Below, piece after piece: positions 27,238 to 35,905 of a DNA stretch of 64,000 nt; within the stretch, counting starts at the first letter, position 1; each line of letters opens with the position of its first letter. The notes beneath the pieces are model-generated. The model saw only the letters and a list, made by a program, of their open reading frames with translations, searched no databases and was not told the DNA's origin. Source of the stretch: Calothrix sp. 336/3 (GTDB lineage Bacteria; Cyanobacteriota; Cyanobacteriia; Cyanobacteriales; Nostocaceae); NCBI RefSeq assembly GCF_000734895.2, contig NZ_CP011382.1, positions 784,700-848,699 of the forward strand, written 5' to 3'. A program made the position numbers and the translations under genes.

Positions 27238-27879
27238 TTATATTAACTTTTCCCTGACCCAACTCCGAAAAGCTCGCATCACAGAATTTCTACCCGCCGT
27301 TTGACTTAATTCCAAATACTGAATAATCGTTGTGTTTAAATCAAAACTTGGGAATATTGCACTTCTGGACGACTCCACATAAGCACCATTCTTTAACAAA
27401 TTGATTTGTAACTTTCCTTTTTCAAATCTCCAAAGCTCCGGTACCTTTAAAGATTCATAAATACTGGGATTTGTGCGACAAGTAACATCAATTTCCAAAG
27501 CTAAATCTGGCGGCGGGTCTGTTTCTAAATCTAATTTTTGCTTACCGCGAACCTTACTTTCATTTTGAATATAGAAACACTGGTCGGGTTCAATCCCCTG
27601 AAGCATTTTTTTGTTTTTGAAAGTAGTCGAACCTAGACTAATAAATTCAATATCTAACTCCTCTAAAAGCGCTTTGATTAAGTCACTAATAATTTCCTTC
27701 CCAAACTCATGTTCTGGCAGTGGAGCCATAATTTCCAACACCCCTCGGTCATAAGCGATACGCACAGCGCGATGTTCTCCTAACTCCTCAAGAATTGTTT
27801 CAAATTCTTGCCAAGTTACATCACGCAACAAAACACGTTGTCCTGGTGGAACATCGATACGTTTAATGTTCAATAGCAT
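27238..27879 (-). CDS. Uma2 family endonuclease-like protein (DUF820)
   Basis: A 213-residue protein of the very large cyanobacterial Uma2/DUF820 group, which has a PD-(D/E)XK nuclease fold. Visible features: YDRGVLEIMAPLPEHEFGKE (substrate-loop and His), then PPPDLALEIDVTCRTNPS, where D-x-x-L-E-I-D supplies the metal-binding acids, and VPELWRFEKGKLQI. I chose ATG 27879 over the longer in-frame start because homologous proteins begin close to the VPPGQRVLL segment. The first 16 codons and the upstream region are duplicated at 30168-30342. The biological role of Uma2 proteins is unknown; many are thought to be transposon- or defence-related. Confidence 0.85.
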   Translation of the reverse strand: MLLNIKRIDVPPGQRVLLRDVTWQEFETILEELGEHRAVRIAYDRGVLEIMAPLPEHEFGKEIISDLIKALLEELDIEFISLGSTTFKNKKMLQGIEPDQCFYIQNESKVRGKQKLDLETDPPPDLALEIDVTCRTNPSIYESLKVPELWRFEKGKLQINLLKNGAYVESSRSAIFPSFDLNTTIIQYLELSQTAGRNSVMRAFRSWVREKLI

Positions 27880-27995
27880 CTGATCGCTCCGGTGTTTCTC
27901 TGCGATTAATACTAGCTTAATATTGTCATACACCAACTACCACGATAAACCTACGGTTCGCTTTGCGATCGCTGAAGCGCTACCATTAAACCATC
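27830..27995. repeat. Direct repeat, left copy (Uma2 5' end plus upstream region)
   Basis: From AAAACACGTTGTCCTGGTGG at 27830 the sequence is almost identical, in the same orientation, to 30168-30342. Differences are a few substitutions and two short insertions in the right copy. The left copy covers the first 16-17 codons of the Uma2 gene, its promoter region and the beginning of the broken DUF4351-type frame. The two copies are 2.34 kb apart and enclose selO. Confidence 0.9.
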
Positions 27996-28143
27996 CCTAC
28001 CAACAAGTAACACTGGAACTGGTTTACAGCCTGCGGGAAAATTTCAGAATAAATTCGAGCAGTTGGAAAATCTTGGGGAAGCATTGCTCTATTTTACCAG
28101 TATCAGCGATTTGGAAGCTTGGTTAAATATGCAACGGGAATAA
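27996..28143 (+). pseudogene. Remnant of a DUF4351/Rpn-type protein
   Basis: Only the 3' end is recognisable: QLENLGEALLYFTSISDLEA followed by WLNMQRE and a stop at 28141-28143. This is the characteristic C-terminus of the DUF4351 domain found at the end of cyanobacterial Rpn/PDDEXK transposase-like proteins. The sequence upstream is in another frame and cut by the direct repeat. The protein cannot be functional. Confidence 0.65.
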
Positions 28144-28299
28144 TTGCGATCGAGCGAAAATAGGGAAAAAAGATTATATGTTAATGCATCATAATCCTAG
28201 AAATAGCTGTAAATTTATTACACTCCCTGAATATGTTAGCCTCTATAAGGTTCTCAATTAAAACATGAATCTTTCCCAACAATACGGGCGCTAGGAACA

Positions 28300-30003
28300 A
28301 TGTCATATTCATCTAAACCATCTGCCGAGTCTTGCGTAACGACCTTCGATGAGTTTGTGCAACTGGCAGATTATTCTCTGATGAACACTTTAAATGCCGA
28401 TCCCGATGCCACGGTCGATGGTGACGATCGCCGTCCCCGTCAGGTTTTTTCTGGTCATTTCGTACCTGTGACACCCACGCCGCTTGCAGAACCAGAATAC
28501 GTCACCCATAGCAGCACTTTTTTTAAGGAACTTGGGTTGAGCGATGAGTTAGCGTTTAATGAAAAATTTCGCCATCTATTTTCTGGTGATATCTCTGTAG
28601 CGCATGAACCTATGCGTCCGTTTGGCTGGGCAACTGGCTATGCACTGTCGATTTATGGCACCGAATATATCCAAAATTGTCCATTCGGTACTGGCAATGG
28701 TTATGGCGATGGTCGGGCAATCTCTGTGTTTGAAGGAATCATCAATGGGCAGCGCTGGGAAATGCAATTGAAAGGTGGTGGACCAACGCCTTATTGCCGT
28801 GGTGCCGACGGGCGCGCAGTGCTCCGTTCAAGTGTGCGTGAGTTTTTAGCGCAAGAATATATGCAGGCTTTAGGTGTTCCAACATCGCGCTCTTTGACAC
28901 TGTATGTTTCTAAATCTGACACCGTTACCCGACCTTGGTATTCTCAAGACTCCCACTCCATCGACCCTGATGTTTTGGTGGACAATCCTGTGGCTATTTC
29001 AACTCGCGTTGCACCATCCTTTTTGCGGATTGGTCAGCTAGAGCTATTTGCCCGCCGTGTTCGCAGCAACGCTCATCCAAAAGCATTAGAAGAGTTGAGC
29101 ATGATAGTGTCGCATTTAATTGAGCGAGAATACAAACGCGACATTGATCAAAATCTTAGTTTTGCAGATCAATTGGTTGAATTAGCGAAGTTATTTCGTC
29201 AGCGTCTGACAACCCTGGTGGCTAATTGGCTACGAATTGGTTACTGCCAGGGTAATTTTAATAGTGACAACTGTGCTGCGGGTGGCTTTACCCTCGACTA
29301 TGGACCATTTGGATTTTGTGAAATTTTTGACCCTTGGTTTCAACCTTGGACTGGCGGCGGCAAACACTTTTCATTCTTCAATCAGCCGATCGCAGCAGAG
29401 GCAAATTATCATATGTTTTGGCAATCTGTGAGACCGCTGCTTGCAGAAGATGCCGAAGCTTTAGAACATTTCGACCAAGTACGTCATGGCTTTGCAGAAG
29501 CAATGCAAAAACAAATCCAAAAAATGTGGGCGGACAAACTTGGTTTGCCTGAATTTAATCCAACGCTATTTCAGGAATTAATGCAGTTAATGTCCCAGTC
29601 AGAGGTAGATTACACCATCTTCTTCCGAGAGTTATCTCATATACCAGACGATGTTTCAGCATTGCAAAAGAGCTTCTACGTTAAAACTTCGCCCCAACTC
29701 GATGAACAATGGCAATTTTGGCTAAAAAGCTGGCGTAACCTCGTCATTAAGGACGACAATTTGGCTGAGATATCAACAAAGATGAAACAGACTAACCCAA
29801 AATACGCATGGCGAGAGTGGTTGGTTGTCCCTGCCTATCAACAAGCCATGCAGGGCAACTACACGTTAATTAAAGAGTTGCAAGAAATACTGAGCTATCC
29901 ATATGATGAGCAATCACAAGAAGTAGAAGATAAATACTATCGCCTAAAACCCAAGGCGTTTTCTAGCGTTGGTGGTGTATCGCACTATAGCTGTTCATCT
30001 TGA
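28300..30003 (+). CDS. selO: SelO-type protein adenylyltransferase (YdiU/UPF0061)
   Basis: A 567-residue SelO pseudokinase, a family that transfers AMP from ATP to Ser/Thr/Tyr of target proteins in redox control. Visible: the glycine-rich and lysine region [20 protein letters not shown] followed by [14 protein letters not shown] (about 155-188), the [11 protein letters not shown] block, the catalytic Asn/Asp segment [13 protein letters not shown] (about 317-329; commonly NTDN) and the metal Asp in LDYGPFGF. The C-terminus ends SCSS, where the Cys sits at the position of selenocysteine in animal SelO. Length is slightly above the usual ~480-550. It stands alone between two copies of a direct repeat and among gene fragments, suggesting that the segment was moved here. 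Confidence 0.9.
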   Translation: MSYSSKPSAESCVTTFDEFVQLADYSLMNTLNADPDATVDGDDRRPRQVFSGHFVPVTPTPLAEPEYVTHSSTFFKELGLSDELAFNEKFRHLFSGDISVAHEPMRPFGWATGYALSIYGTEYIQNCPFGTGNGYGDGRAISVFEGIINGQRWEMQLKGGGPTPYCRGADGRAVLRSSVREFLAQEYMQALGVPTSRSLTLYVSKSDTVTRPWYSQDSHSIDPDVLVDNPVAISTRVAPSFLRIGQLELFARRVRSNAHPKALEELSMIVSHLIEREYKRDIDQNLSFADQLVELAKLFRQRLTTLVANWLRIGYCQGNFNSDNCAAGGFTLDYGPFGFCEIFDPWFQPWTGGGKHFSFFNQPIAAEANYHMFWQSVRPLLAEDAEALEHFDQVRHGFAEAMQKQIQKMWADKLGLPEFNPTLFQELMQLMSQSEVDYTIFFRELSHIPDDVSALQKSFYVKTSPQLDEQWQFWLKSWRNLVIKDDNLAEISTKMKQTNPKYAWREWLVVPAYQQAMQGNYTLIKELQEILSYPYDEQSQEVEDKYYRLKPKAFSSVGGVSHYSCSS

Positions 30004-30080
30004 TGACGACGCGACCTGAATCGCTTGGGTATTGTCAACTTAACTGATTATATTCAAGATGGTCTTTGGAGGTTCCCGTC

Positions 30081-30221
30081 GTGAAGCCAAATTTTAGTAC
30101 CATGACAAAAAGTGATTTAAGAGCTTATGTTATAGCCTATCCCGACGATCGAACTGCATTTCAATTTAAAACACGTTGTCCTGGTGGAACATCGATACGT
30201 TTAATGTTCAATAGCATCTGA
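30081..30221 (+). pseudogene. DUF6887-like gene fragment fused to the direct repeat
   Basis: GGAGG at 30067-30071 is followed by a GTG start and MKPNFSTMTKSDLRAYVIAY PDDRTAF (written here with a break), which resembles the N-terminus of the small cyanobacterial DUF6887 proteins. At codon 30 the frame enters the right copy of the direct repeat and reads antisense Uma2 sequence to a TGA at 30219. The 3' part of the gene is lost. It marks the junction of the rearrangement. Confidence 0.6.
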
Positions 30222-30342
30222 TCGCTCCGGTGTTTCTCTGCGATTAATACTAGCTTAATGTTGTTATACACCAACTACCGTGCGTGATAAACCTACGGTT
30301 CGTTTTGCGATCGCCGAACTACAAGCGCTACCATTAACCATC
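30168..30342. repeat. Direct repeat, right copy
   Basis: Near-identical to 27830-27995 in the same orientation, with a few extra bases (for example GCGT near 30281 and ACTACA near 30318). It contains only the first Uma2 codons, on the minus strand, without the rest of the gene. The following ~290 bp up to the M61 peptidase hold no gene that I can see. Confidence 0.9.
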
Positions 30343-30631
30343 TTTATCACCAAGCTATTGGGATATTTTTTCTAGTTTTTGGGTCGATGCCAGTTATTTT
30401 GAATAAATATAAATCTTTAACTTTACTAATTCGAGTACCAGATTCTACCCAGGATGAGGGCTGAACCATCATTTGAGTAATCATGGTAGTTATGGATTAG
30501 GTTGATATAGTCGTATTCTAGCAACGAATGCTGCCTAGCGGTTTTCGCACCTTGCAACAACACACTTTTTGCAAAATTCAAAATGATATAACTACTACAC
30601 GACTATTGACCTTGACTAGTGACACCTAACT

Positions 30632-32359
30632 ATGACAAATATTTATTATCAGGTAGCAATGCCCCAACCGGAGAACCACTTATTCGAGGTGGTTTTACGT
30701 CTTGAAGATTATCCCCACCCCATTCTTGATTTAAAATTGCCGGTGTGGACTCCTGGTTCCTACTTAGTGCGAGAATATGCGAGAAATTTACAAGATTTTA
30801 CCGCCAAAACCACTGCACAACCCCTAATTTGGCGGAAAATTAGTAAGAATCATTGGCAAATAGAGACAAATGGAGAAAGGGAACTAACTGTCACATATCG
30901 GATTTATGCTAACGAATTATCTGTCCGCACCAATCATTTAGATCGAACCCATGGTTATTTTAACGGAGCAGCATTATTTTTCCGCTTACCTGAGTATGAC
31001 AAACTGCCAATATCTGTAAGCATTATTCCACCCTATCCAGAATGGCAAGTCACCACAGCATTACCAAAGGTAGAAGAAGCAGATAATACCTATATCGCCG
31101 CAGACTTTGATACTTTAGTCGATAGCCCCTTTGAAATTGGTACCCATGACGTACATAAGTTTGAAGTACTAGGTAAACCCCATGAATTAGCAATTTGGGG
31201 AGACGGGAATTTTCAGCTACCACAGATGATTGCGGATATTCAGAAGATTATCCATGTGGAAGCGGAAATGTTTGGAGGTTTACCCTATCAACGTTATGTA
31301 TTTTTGTTACATCTGTTAGCTCAAGCCTATGGGGGGTTAGAGCATAAAGATAGCTGCTCATTAATTTATCAGCGTTTGGGCTTTCGTGAGCGGGATAAAT
31401 ATGAGCGTTTTATACAGCTAGTTGCCCATGAATTTTTCCATCTGTGGAATGTGAAACGGATTCGTCCCCAGGGATTGGAAGTTTTTGATTATGACCAGGA
31501 AAATTATACCAGTTGTCTGTGGTTTTGCGAGGGAACCACAAGCTACTATGATTTGCTGATTCCTTTGCGAGCGGGGATTTATGATGCCAAGACATTCCAG
31601 ACAAATTGGAGTCAGGAAATAACCAGGTATTTAAATACACCTGGACGACTGGTACAACCCCTATCAGAGTCAAGTTTTGATGCTTGGATTAAGCTATATC
31701 GTCCCGATGCCAATAGTGGGAATTCCCAGATGTCCTATTATTTGAAAGGGGAAATGGTGTCTTTATTGCTAGATTTGCGGATTCGGGCAAAACATCAAAA
31801 TCAGCGATCGCTAGATGATGTGATGCGGCAGATGTGGCAGAAATTCGGTAAAAATGAAATTGGTTACACTAGCTATGAGTTGCAATCAGTCATAGAATCA
31901 GTGGCAGAGGAGGATTTGAGCGATTTCTTTGCCCGTTATCTCCATAGTACAGAGGAATTACCCTTTAATGAGTATTTAGCACCCTTCGGCTTAGAGTTAG
32001 TTGCCGAAACCTGCAAAGAACCATTTTTAGGGATACGGGTGAGTACAGAAAATACCCGGGAAATGATAAAATTCGTGGAATTTGCCTCTCCTGCACAACT
32101 TGCGGGAATTGATGCGGGTGATGAATTATTGGCAATCAACGGGATTAAAGTTGCTCCTGGAAATTTGGGCGATCGCCTCAAAGATTATCAACCTCAGGAA
32201 ACAATCCACATCAGTATCTTCCATCAAGACGAGTTACACACCCTTCCTGTGACTCTAGCTGCTCCGAAGGCAAATAAATATCAAGTCAAACTGATGAAAA
32301 ATGTCTCATCCTCGCAGAAAGACAATTTGAGTGGGTGGTTGGGAATGAAATACGAGTAA
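30632..32359 (+). CDS. M61 family metallopeptidase with PDZ domain
   Basis: A 575-residue peptidase of the glycyl-aminopeptidase family M61. An N-terminal beta domain (about 1-190, PVWTPGSYLVREYARNLQ) is followed by the catalytic domain with GGLEHKDS (substrate site, about 234) and the zinc motif AHEFFHLWNVKRIRP (HEFFH at about 266-270) and the third ligand Glu in FCEGTTSYYDLL. The C-terminal PDZ domain (about 480-560) contains AQLAGIDAGDELLAINGIKV. No signal peptide, so it is cytoplasmic. It removes N-terminal residues, preferring glycine/alanine in characterised members. Complete. Confidence 0.93.
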   Translation: MTNIYYQVAMPQPENHLFEVVLRLEDYPHPILDLKLPVWTPGSYLVREYARNLQDFTAKTTAQPLIWRKISKNHWQIETNGERELTVTYRIYANELSVRTNHLDRTHGYFNGAALFFRLPEYDKLPISVSIIPPYPEWQVTTALPKVEEADNTYIAADFDTLVDSPFEIGTHDVHKFEVLGKPHELAIWGDGNFQLPQMIADIQKIIHVEAEMFGGLPYQRYVFLLHLLAQAYGGLEHKDSCSLIYQRLGFRERDKYERFIQLVAHEFFHLWNVKRIRPQGLEVFDYDQENYTSCLWFCEGTTSYYDLLIPLRAGIYDAKTFQTNWSQEITRYLNTPGRLVQPLSESSFDAWIKLYRPDANSGNSQMSYYLKGEMVSLLLDLRIRAKHQNQRSLDDVMRQMWQKFGKNEIGYTSYELQSVIESVAEEDLSDFFARYLHSTEELPFNEYLAPFGLELVAETCKEPFLGIRVSTENTREMIKFVEFASPAQLAGIDAGDELLAINGIKVAPGNLGDRLKDYQPQETIHISIFHQDELHTLPVTLAAPKANKYQVKLMKNVSSSQKDNLSGWLGMKYE

Positions 32360-32465
32360 TGAGTAAGGAGTAGGGAGTAAGGAGTAAGGAGTAAAGAGTA
32401 AGGAGTAGCCATAATGAACTGCGTACACCAAAACACATGAAAATGGGCATTAGGCATTAATTATT

Positions 32466-32685
32466 TCTCCCTAATCTCCCTAATCTCCCTAATCTCCCTA
32501 ATCTCCCTAATCTCCCTAATCTCCCTTGTCTCCCTAATCTCCCTAATCTCCCTTGTCTCCCTAATCTCCCTTGTCTCCCTAATCTCCCTAATCCCCCTAA
32601 TCTCCCTAATCTCCCTAATCTCCCTAATCTCCCTTGTCTCCCTTGTCTCCCTTGTCTCCCTAATCTCCCTTGTCTCCCTACTCCC
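32466..32685. repeat. 9-bp tandem repeat array (about 24 units)
   Basis: Units CTCCCTAAT and CTCCCTTGT alternate in an irregular order over 220 bp, with one CCCCCTAAT variant near 32592. The array is preceded by short GAGTAAGGAGTA-type repeats (32357-32412). It lies in the gap before the phosphatase gene and ends about 90 bp before its start. It is a variable-number tandem repeat, not a CRISPR. A related array of opposite orientation occurs at 62188-62240. Confidence 0.92.
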
Positions 32686-32777
32686 CTGCTGATACAGTTT
32701 TTTATTCGGAATTCCGCGCAGAGTTTGTGCCGTTTTGCATTAGAATTAGACCTTTAGATAGAGGGAGGGCAAAAAGC

Positions 32778-34127
32778 ATGACTCGTGTCATCATCGTGCG
32801 TCACGGGGAGAGTACTTATAATACTGAGAAGCGGATTCAAGGACGTTCCGATGCTTCGAGGTTAACAGAAAAAGGTCGTGAGGATGCTAGTTTAGTTGGG
32901 AAAGCCCTTGGTAGTATCAAATTTCATGCATTATATTGCAGCCCTTTGCAAAGAGCCAAGGAAACCGCAGAGATTATTTGCCAATCAGTACAAGCTCACT
33001 CCCCGGAAGTCAAACTGCAAGTAGAAGATAAATTACGAGAAATTGATTTACCTCTATGGGAAGGGATGTTGTCATCCGAGGTAAAACAAAACTTAGCTGA
33101 AGATTATCGTACCTGGAAAGAGCAACCCCACGAACTGAAAATGTTAGTCACCAGGGATGGGGAGACACAAACACATTTTCCTGTTTTATCTCTATACGCC
33201 CAAGCTCAGGAATTTTGGCAAGAACTTTTGTCTCGTCACCAGGGCGAAACAGTCTTAGTTGTTGGGCACAATGGTATTAATCGTGCTTTAATCAGTACTG
33301 CTTTGGGGATTCCAGCTGCGCGTTACCACTGCATACAGCAATCGAATTGCGGTGTGAGTGTACTCAATTTCTCCGGTGGTTTGGGTGAGACTGTGCAACT
33401 AGAATCAATGAATCAGACTCAACATCTGGGAGAAAACTTCCCTTCTCTGCGCCCCAATCATCAAGGTTTACGTTTATTATTAATTCGTCACGGAGAAACA
33501 GAGTGGAACCGTCAAGGGAAGTTTCAAGGACAAATTGACGTACCCCTGAATGAAAACGGCAAAGCTCAAGCCCAAAAAGCCGCAGACTTTCTCCAGGATG
33601 TAGATATAGATTTTGCTGTCACTAGTCCGATGTCACGTCCCCAGGAAACAGCAAAAATTATTTTACAGTACCATCAAGATGTAGAATTAGAATTACGGGA
33701 CGGCTTGCGCGAAATTAGTCATGGACTCTGGGAAGGAAAATTCGAGAAAGAGATTGAGGAGGAATTTCCAGGAGAGTTAGAACGTTGGCGTACAATTCCT
33801 GGAGAAGTGCAAATGCCAGAGGGAGAAAATTTGCAGCAGGTTTGGGAGCGTAGCGTTGTGGCTTGGCAAAATTTGTTAGAAACAGCTTTCGCCAAGGGCT
33901 GTAAAACTGGTATAGTTGTCGCCCATGATGCCACAAACAAGACTTTGCTGTGTCACCTACTGGGTTTATCTCCTGAAAGCTTTTGGAATTTCCGTCAAGG
34001 AAACTGTGCAGTTAGTGTGATTGACTATGCCAAAGGTTTGGATGATTTACCAGTATTGCAAGCAATGAACATTACTGCTCATCTTGGTGGTGGTGTGCTG
34101 GATAAAACGGCGGCTGGTGCTTTGTAA
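32778..34127 (+). CDS. Double-domain histidine phosphatase (phosphoglycerate mutase superfamily)
   Basis: A 449-residue protein with two complete histidine-phosphatase domains in tandem. Each has the catalytic RHG signature: IIVRHGESTYNTEKRIQGRS at the N-terminus and LIRHGETEWNRQGKFQGQID at about residue 235. Each also has its second histidine (VVGHNGINRALI and VVAHDATNKTLLCHLLG). Such twin-domain proteins are typical of cyanobacteria; substrates such as sugar phosphates or 2-carboxyarabinitol 1-phosphate have been proposed for relatives. ATG 32778 with GGAGGG upstream is preferred over a longer frame that begins in the tandem repeat. Dihydroorotase-like gene follows after 2 bp, so the two are co-transcribed. 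Confidence 0.9.
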   Translation: MTRVIIVRHGESTYNTEKRIQGRSDASRLTEKGREDASLVGKALGSIKFHALYCSPLQRAKETAEIICQSVQAHSPEVKLQVEDKLREIDLPLWEGMLSSEVKQNLAEDYRTWKEQPHELKMLVTRDGETQTHFPVLSLYAQAQEFWQELLSRHQGETVLVVGHNGINRALISTALGIPAARYHCIQQSNCGVSVLNFSGGLGETVQLESMNQTQHLGENFPSLRPNHQGLRLLLIRHGETEWNRQGKFQGQIDVPLNENGKAQAQKAADFLQDVDIDFAVTSPMSRPQETAKIILQYHQDVELELRDGLREISHGLWEGKFEKEIEEEFPGELERWRTIPGEVQMPEGENLQQVWERSVVAWQNLLETAFAKGCKTGIVVAHDATNKTLLCHLLGLSPESFWNFRQGNCAVSVIDYAKGLDDLPVLQAMNITAHLGGGVLDKTAAGAL

Positions 34128-34129
34128 TT

Positions 34130-35404
34130 ATGATAACTGAACTGCTACAACAAGTACGGGTAATTGACCCGGTTGCGGGAACTGACGCGATCGCCGATGT
34201 TTTAATTAGCAAACAAGAGGGGATAAATTCCCATCCTCAGATTGTATCAGTTGCGGCAACAATCACTGATATCCCCCAGGATGCAGTTATCCATGACTGT
34301 CGAGGATTACTTCTGGGTACTGGTTTGGTGGATTTATATAGCCATTCGGGGGAACCAGGATTTGAAGAAAGGGAAACCCTCACATCTTTGTTACAAGCAG
34401 CGACAGCAGGGGGTTTTACACGCATTTGTATTTTACCGGATACCTCGCCGATTATTGATCATCCCGGTGTTGTCACCCAGTTATTACAAGCAACTGCATC
34501 CGCAACTCCCTCTATTTATCTTTGGGGTTCCCTCACCCTCAATGCTGCTGGTAAACAAATGACAGAGTTTGCAGACTTGCTGAATGCGGGGGTAGTGGGT
34601 TTTGCTGAGAGTCAACCTTGGGAAAATTTGGGAACAGTACGACGAATTTTAGAATATCTCCAACCCTTGGGCAAACCTGTGTTGTTATGGTGTTGCGATC
34701 GCCAACTTGCAGGTAACGGAGTTATGCGTGAGGGTACAGATTCCATCCGCTTTGGTTTACCAGGAAATCCCACTGCTGCGGAAACCTCTGCGGTTGCTGC
34801 TTTAATTGAATTGGTGGCAACTACTGGTACTCCTGTACACATTATGCGCGTCTCTACTGCTCGAAGTGTGGAACTAATTGCCGCAGCGAAGTCACAAGGT
34901 ATACCTGTCACTGCAAGTACAACTTGGATGCACCTGCTTTTAGATACCTCCGCACTCCAGAGTTACCATCCCAGTTTACATTTAGAGCCACCCTTGGGTA
35001 ATCCTCAGGATAGAATAGCTTTAAGGCGGGCAGTGAAAACAGGCATAATTGAGGCGATCGCCATCGATCATGCACCCTACACCTACGAAGAAAAAACCGT
35101 AGCCTTTGCAGAATCACCTCCAGGGGCGATAGGTTTAGAATTAGCTTTGCCCCTATTATGGTCAAACTTGGTGGCAACAGGGGAGTTCACTGCCTTAGAA
35201 TTATGGCAAGCTATGAGTAGTCGCCCTGGGGAATGTTTGCAGCAAAAAATCCCAGCCATTATTCCTGGTAACAAGGCAGAATTAACATTATTCGATCCCC
35301 ACAAGAGTTGGCAAGTAGCAGGTAAATATCTCCATACTCTTTCCCGTAATACCCCTTGGTTAGGGGAAAATTTAACAGGAAAGGTTCTGCAAACGTGGAA
35401 CTAA
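34130..35404 (+). CDS. Dihydroorotase-like protein lacking metal ligands
   Basis: A 424-residue amidohydrolase of the type-I dihydroorotase family (PyrC). The fold signature is present: GLVDLYSHSGEPGFEERETL where active enzymes have D-x-H-x-H-x-R-x-P-G, then a Rossmann-like barrel and IDHAPYTYEEK for the final Asp. However the first His is Tyr, the substrate Arg is Gly, H-x-x-H-V-S-T reads HIMRVST and T-P-H-H reads TTWMH. Thus most metal ligands are lost. It may be a non-catalytic homologue similar to the PyrC-like subunits that stabilise aspartate transcarbamoylase, or have a changed activity. It is coupled to the upstream phosphatase gene. Confidence 0.8.
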   Translation: MITELLQQVRVIDPVAGTDAIADVLISKQEGINSHPQIVSVAATITDIPQDAVIHDCRGLLLGTGLVDLYSHSGEPGFEERETLTSLLQAATAGGFTRICILPDTSPIIDHPGVVTQLLQATASATPSIYLWGSLTLNAAGKQMTEFADLLNAGVVGFAESQPWENLGTVRRILEYLQPLGKPVLLWCCDRQLAGNGVMREGTDSIRFGLPGNPTAAETSAVAALIELVATTGTPVHIMRVSTARSVELIAAAKSQGIPVTASTTWMHLLLDTSALQSYHPSLHLEPPLGNPQDRIALRRAVKTGIIEAIAIDHAPYTYEEKTVAFAESPPGAIGLELALPLLWSNLVATGEFTALELWQAMSSRPGECLQQKIPAIIPGNKAELTLFDPHKSWQVAGKYLHTLSRNTPWLGENLTGKVLQTWN

Positions 35405-35435
35405 CACACTATTAAATGTGATTCTAGATTTGACT

Positions 35436-35819
35436 ATGCGTGTTTTTGTGTTACTATTTAATGCCCGTACCGCAAATGAAGGTATTCATTCCATCCGCGA
35501 AGGCGATCGCAACAAGATTCTTCTGTTTGAATCAGAGGACGATGCTACCCGTTTTGCCCTATTATTAGAAGCACAGGATTTTCCCACACCCACACCGGAA
35601 GCAATGGATTCGGAAGAGGTGAAAGCTTTCTGTGAAAAAGCGGGCTACGATTGGGAAATTGTACCAGAAAATAATGCTGTGGTCATGCCCCCAGAACGCA
35701 ACCTTGAGGAAACAGACTGGGAAGCAGAGGAGACTGCAAAATCAGATACCCCAGCAGATACGGAATTCTCTGACAAAGATTTAGAACAAATTCGTCGCAA
35801 GTTAGAAGGATTACTTTAG
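35436..35819 (+). CDS. DUF3110 family protein
   Basis: A 127-residue soluble protein starting MRVFVLLFNARTANEGIHSI, with ILLFESEDDATRFALLLEAQ and a PTPTPEAMD loop, matching the DUF3110 family restricted to cyanobacteria and plastids. The C-terminal third is acidic. The function is unknown. It lies 31 bp after the dihydroorotase-like gene on the same strand. The ATG at 35436 is chosen over an in-frame GTG six codons upstream because family members begin with this segment. Confidence 0.85.
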   Translation: MRVFVLLFNARTANEGIHSIREGDRNKILLFESEDDATRFALLLEAQDFPTPTPEAMDSEEVKAFCEKAGYDWEIVPENNAVVMPPERNLEETDWEAEETAKSDTPADTEFSDKDLEQIRRKLEGLL

Positions 35820-35905
35820 TGCTGCTGATTCCTCCCCTGATTTCGCAAAGAAGTCGGGGATATGAATAGTCAAAAACTATCTCACCAATTAACACCCCTT
35901 CCCCC

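Noticed and set aside
29980-30003. Selenocysteine codon at the selO end
   Set aside because: The residue is encoded by a Cys codon (TGT) and the stop TGA follows two serines; no Sec insertion needed.
32466-32685. CRISPR array
   Set aside because: Units are 9 bp with no spacers; it is a simple tandem repeat.
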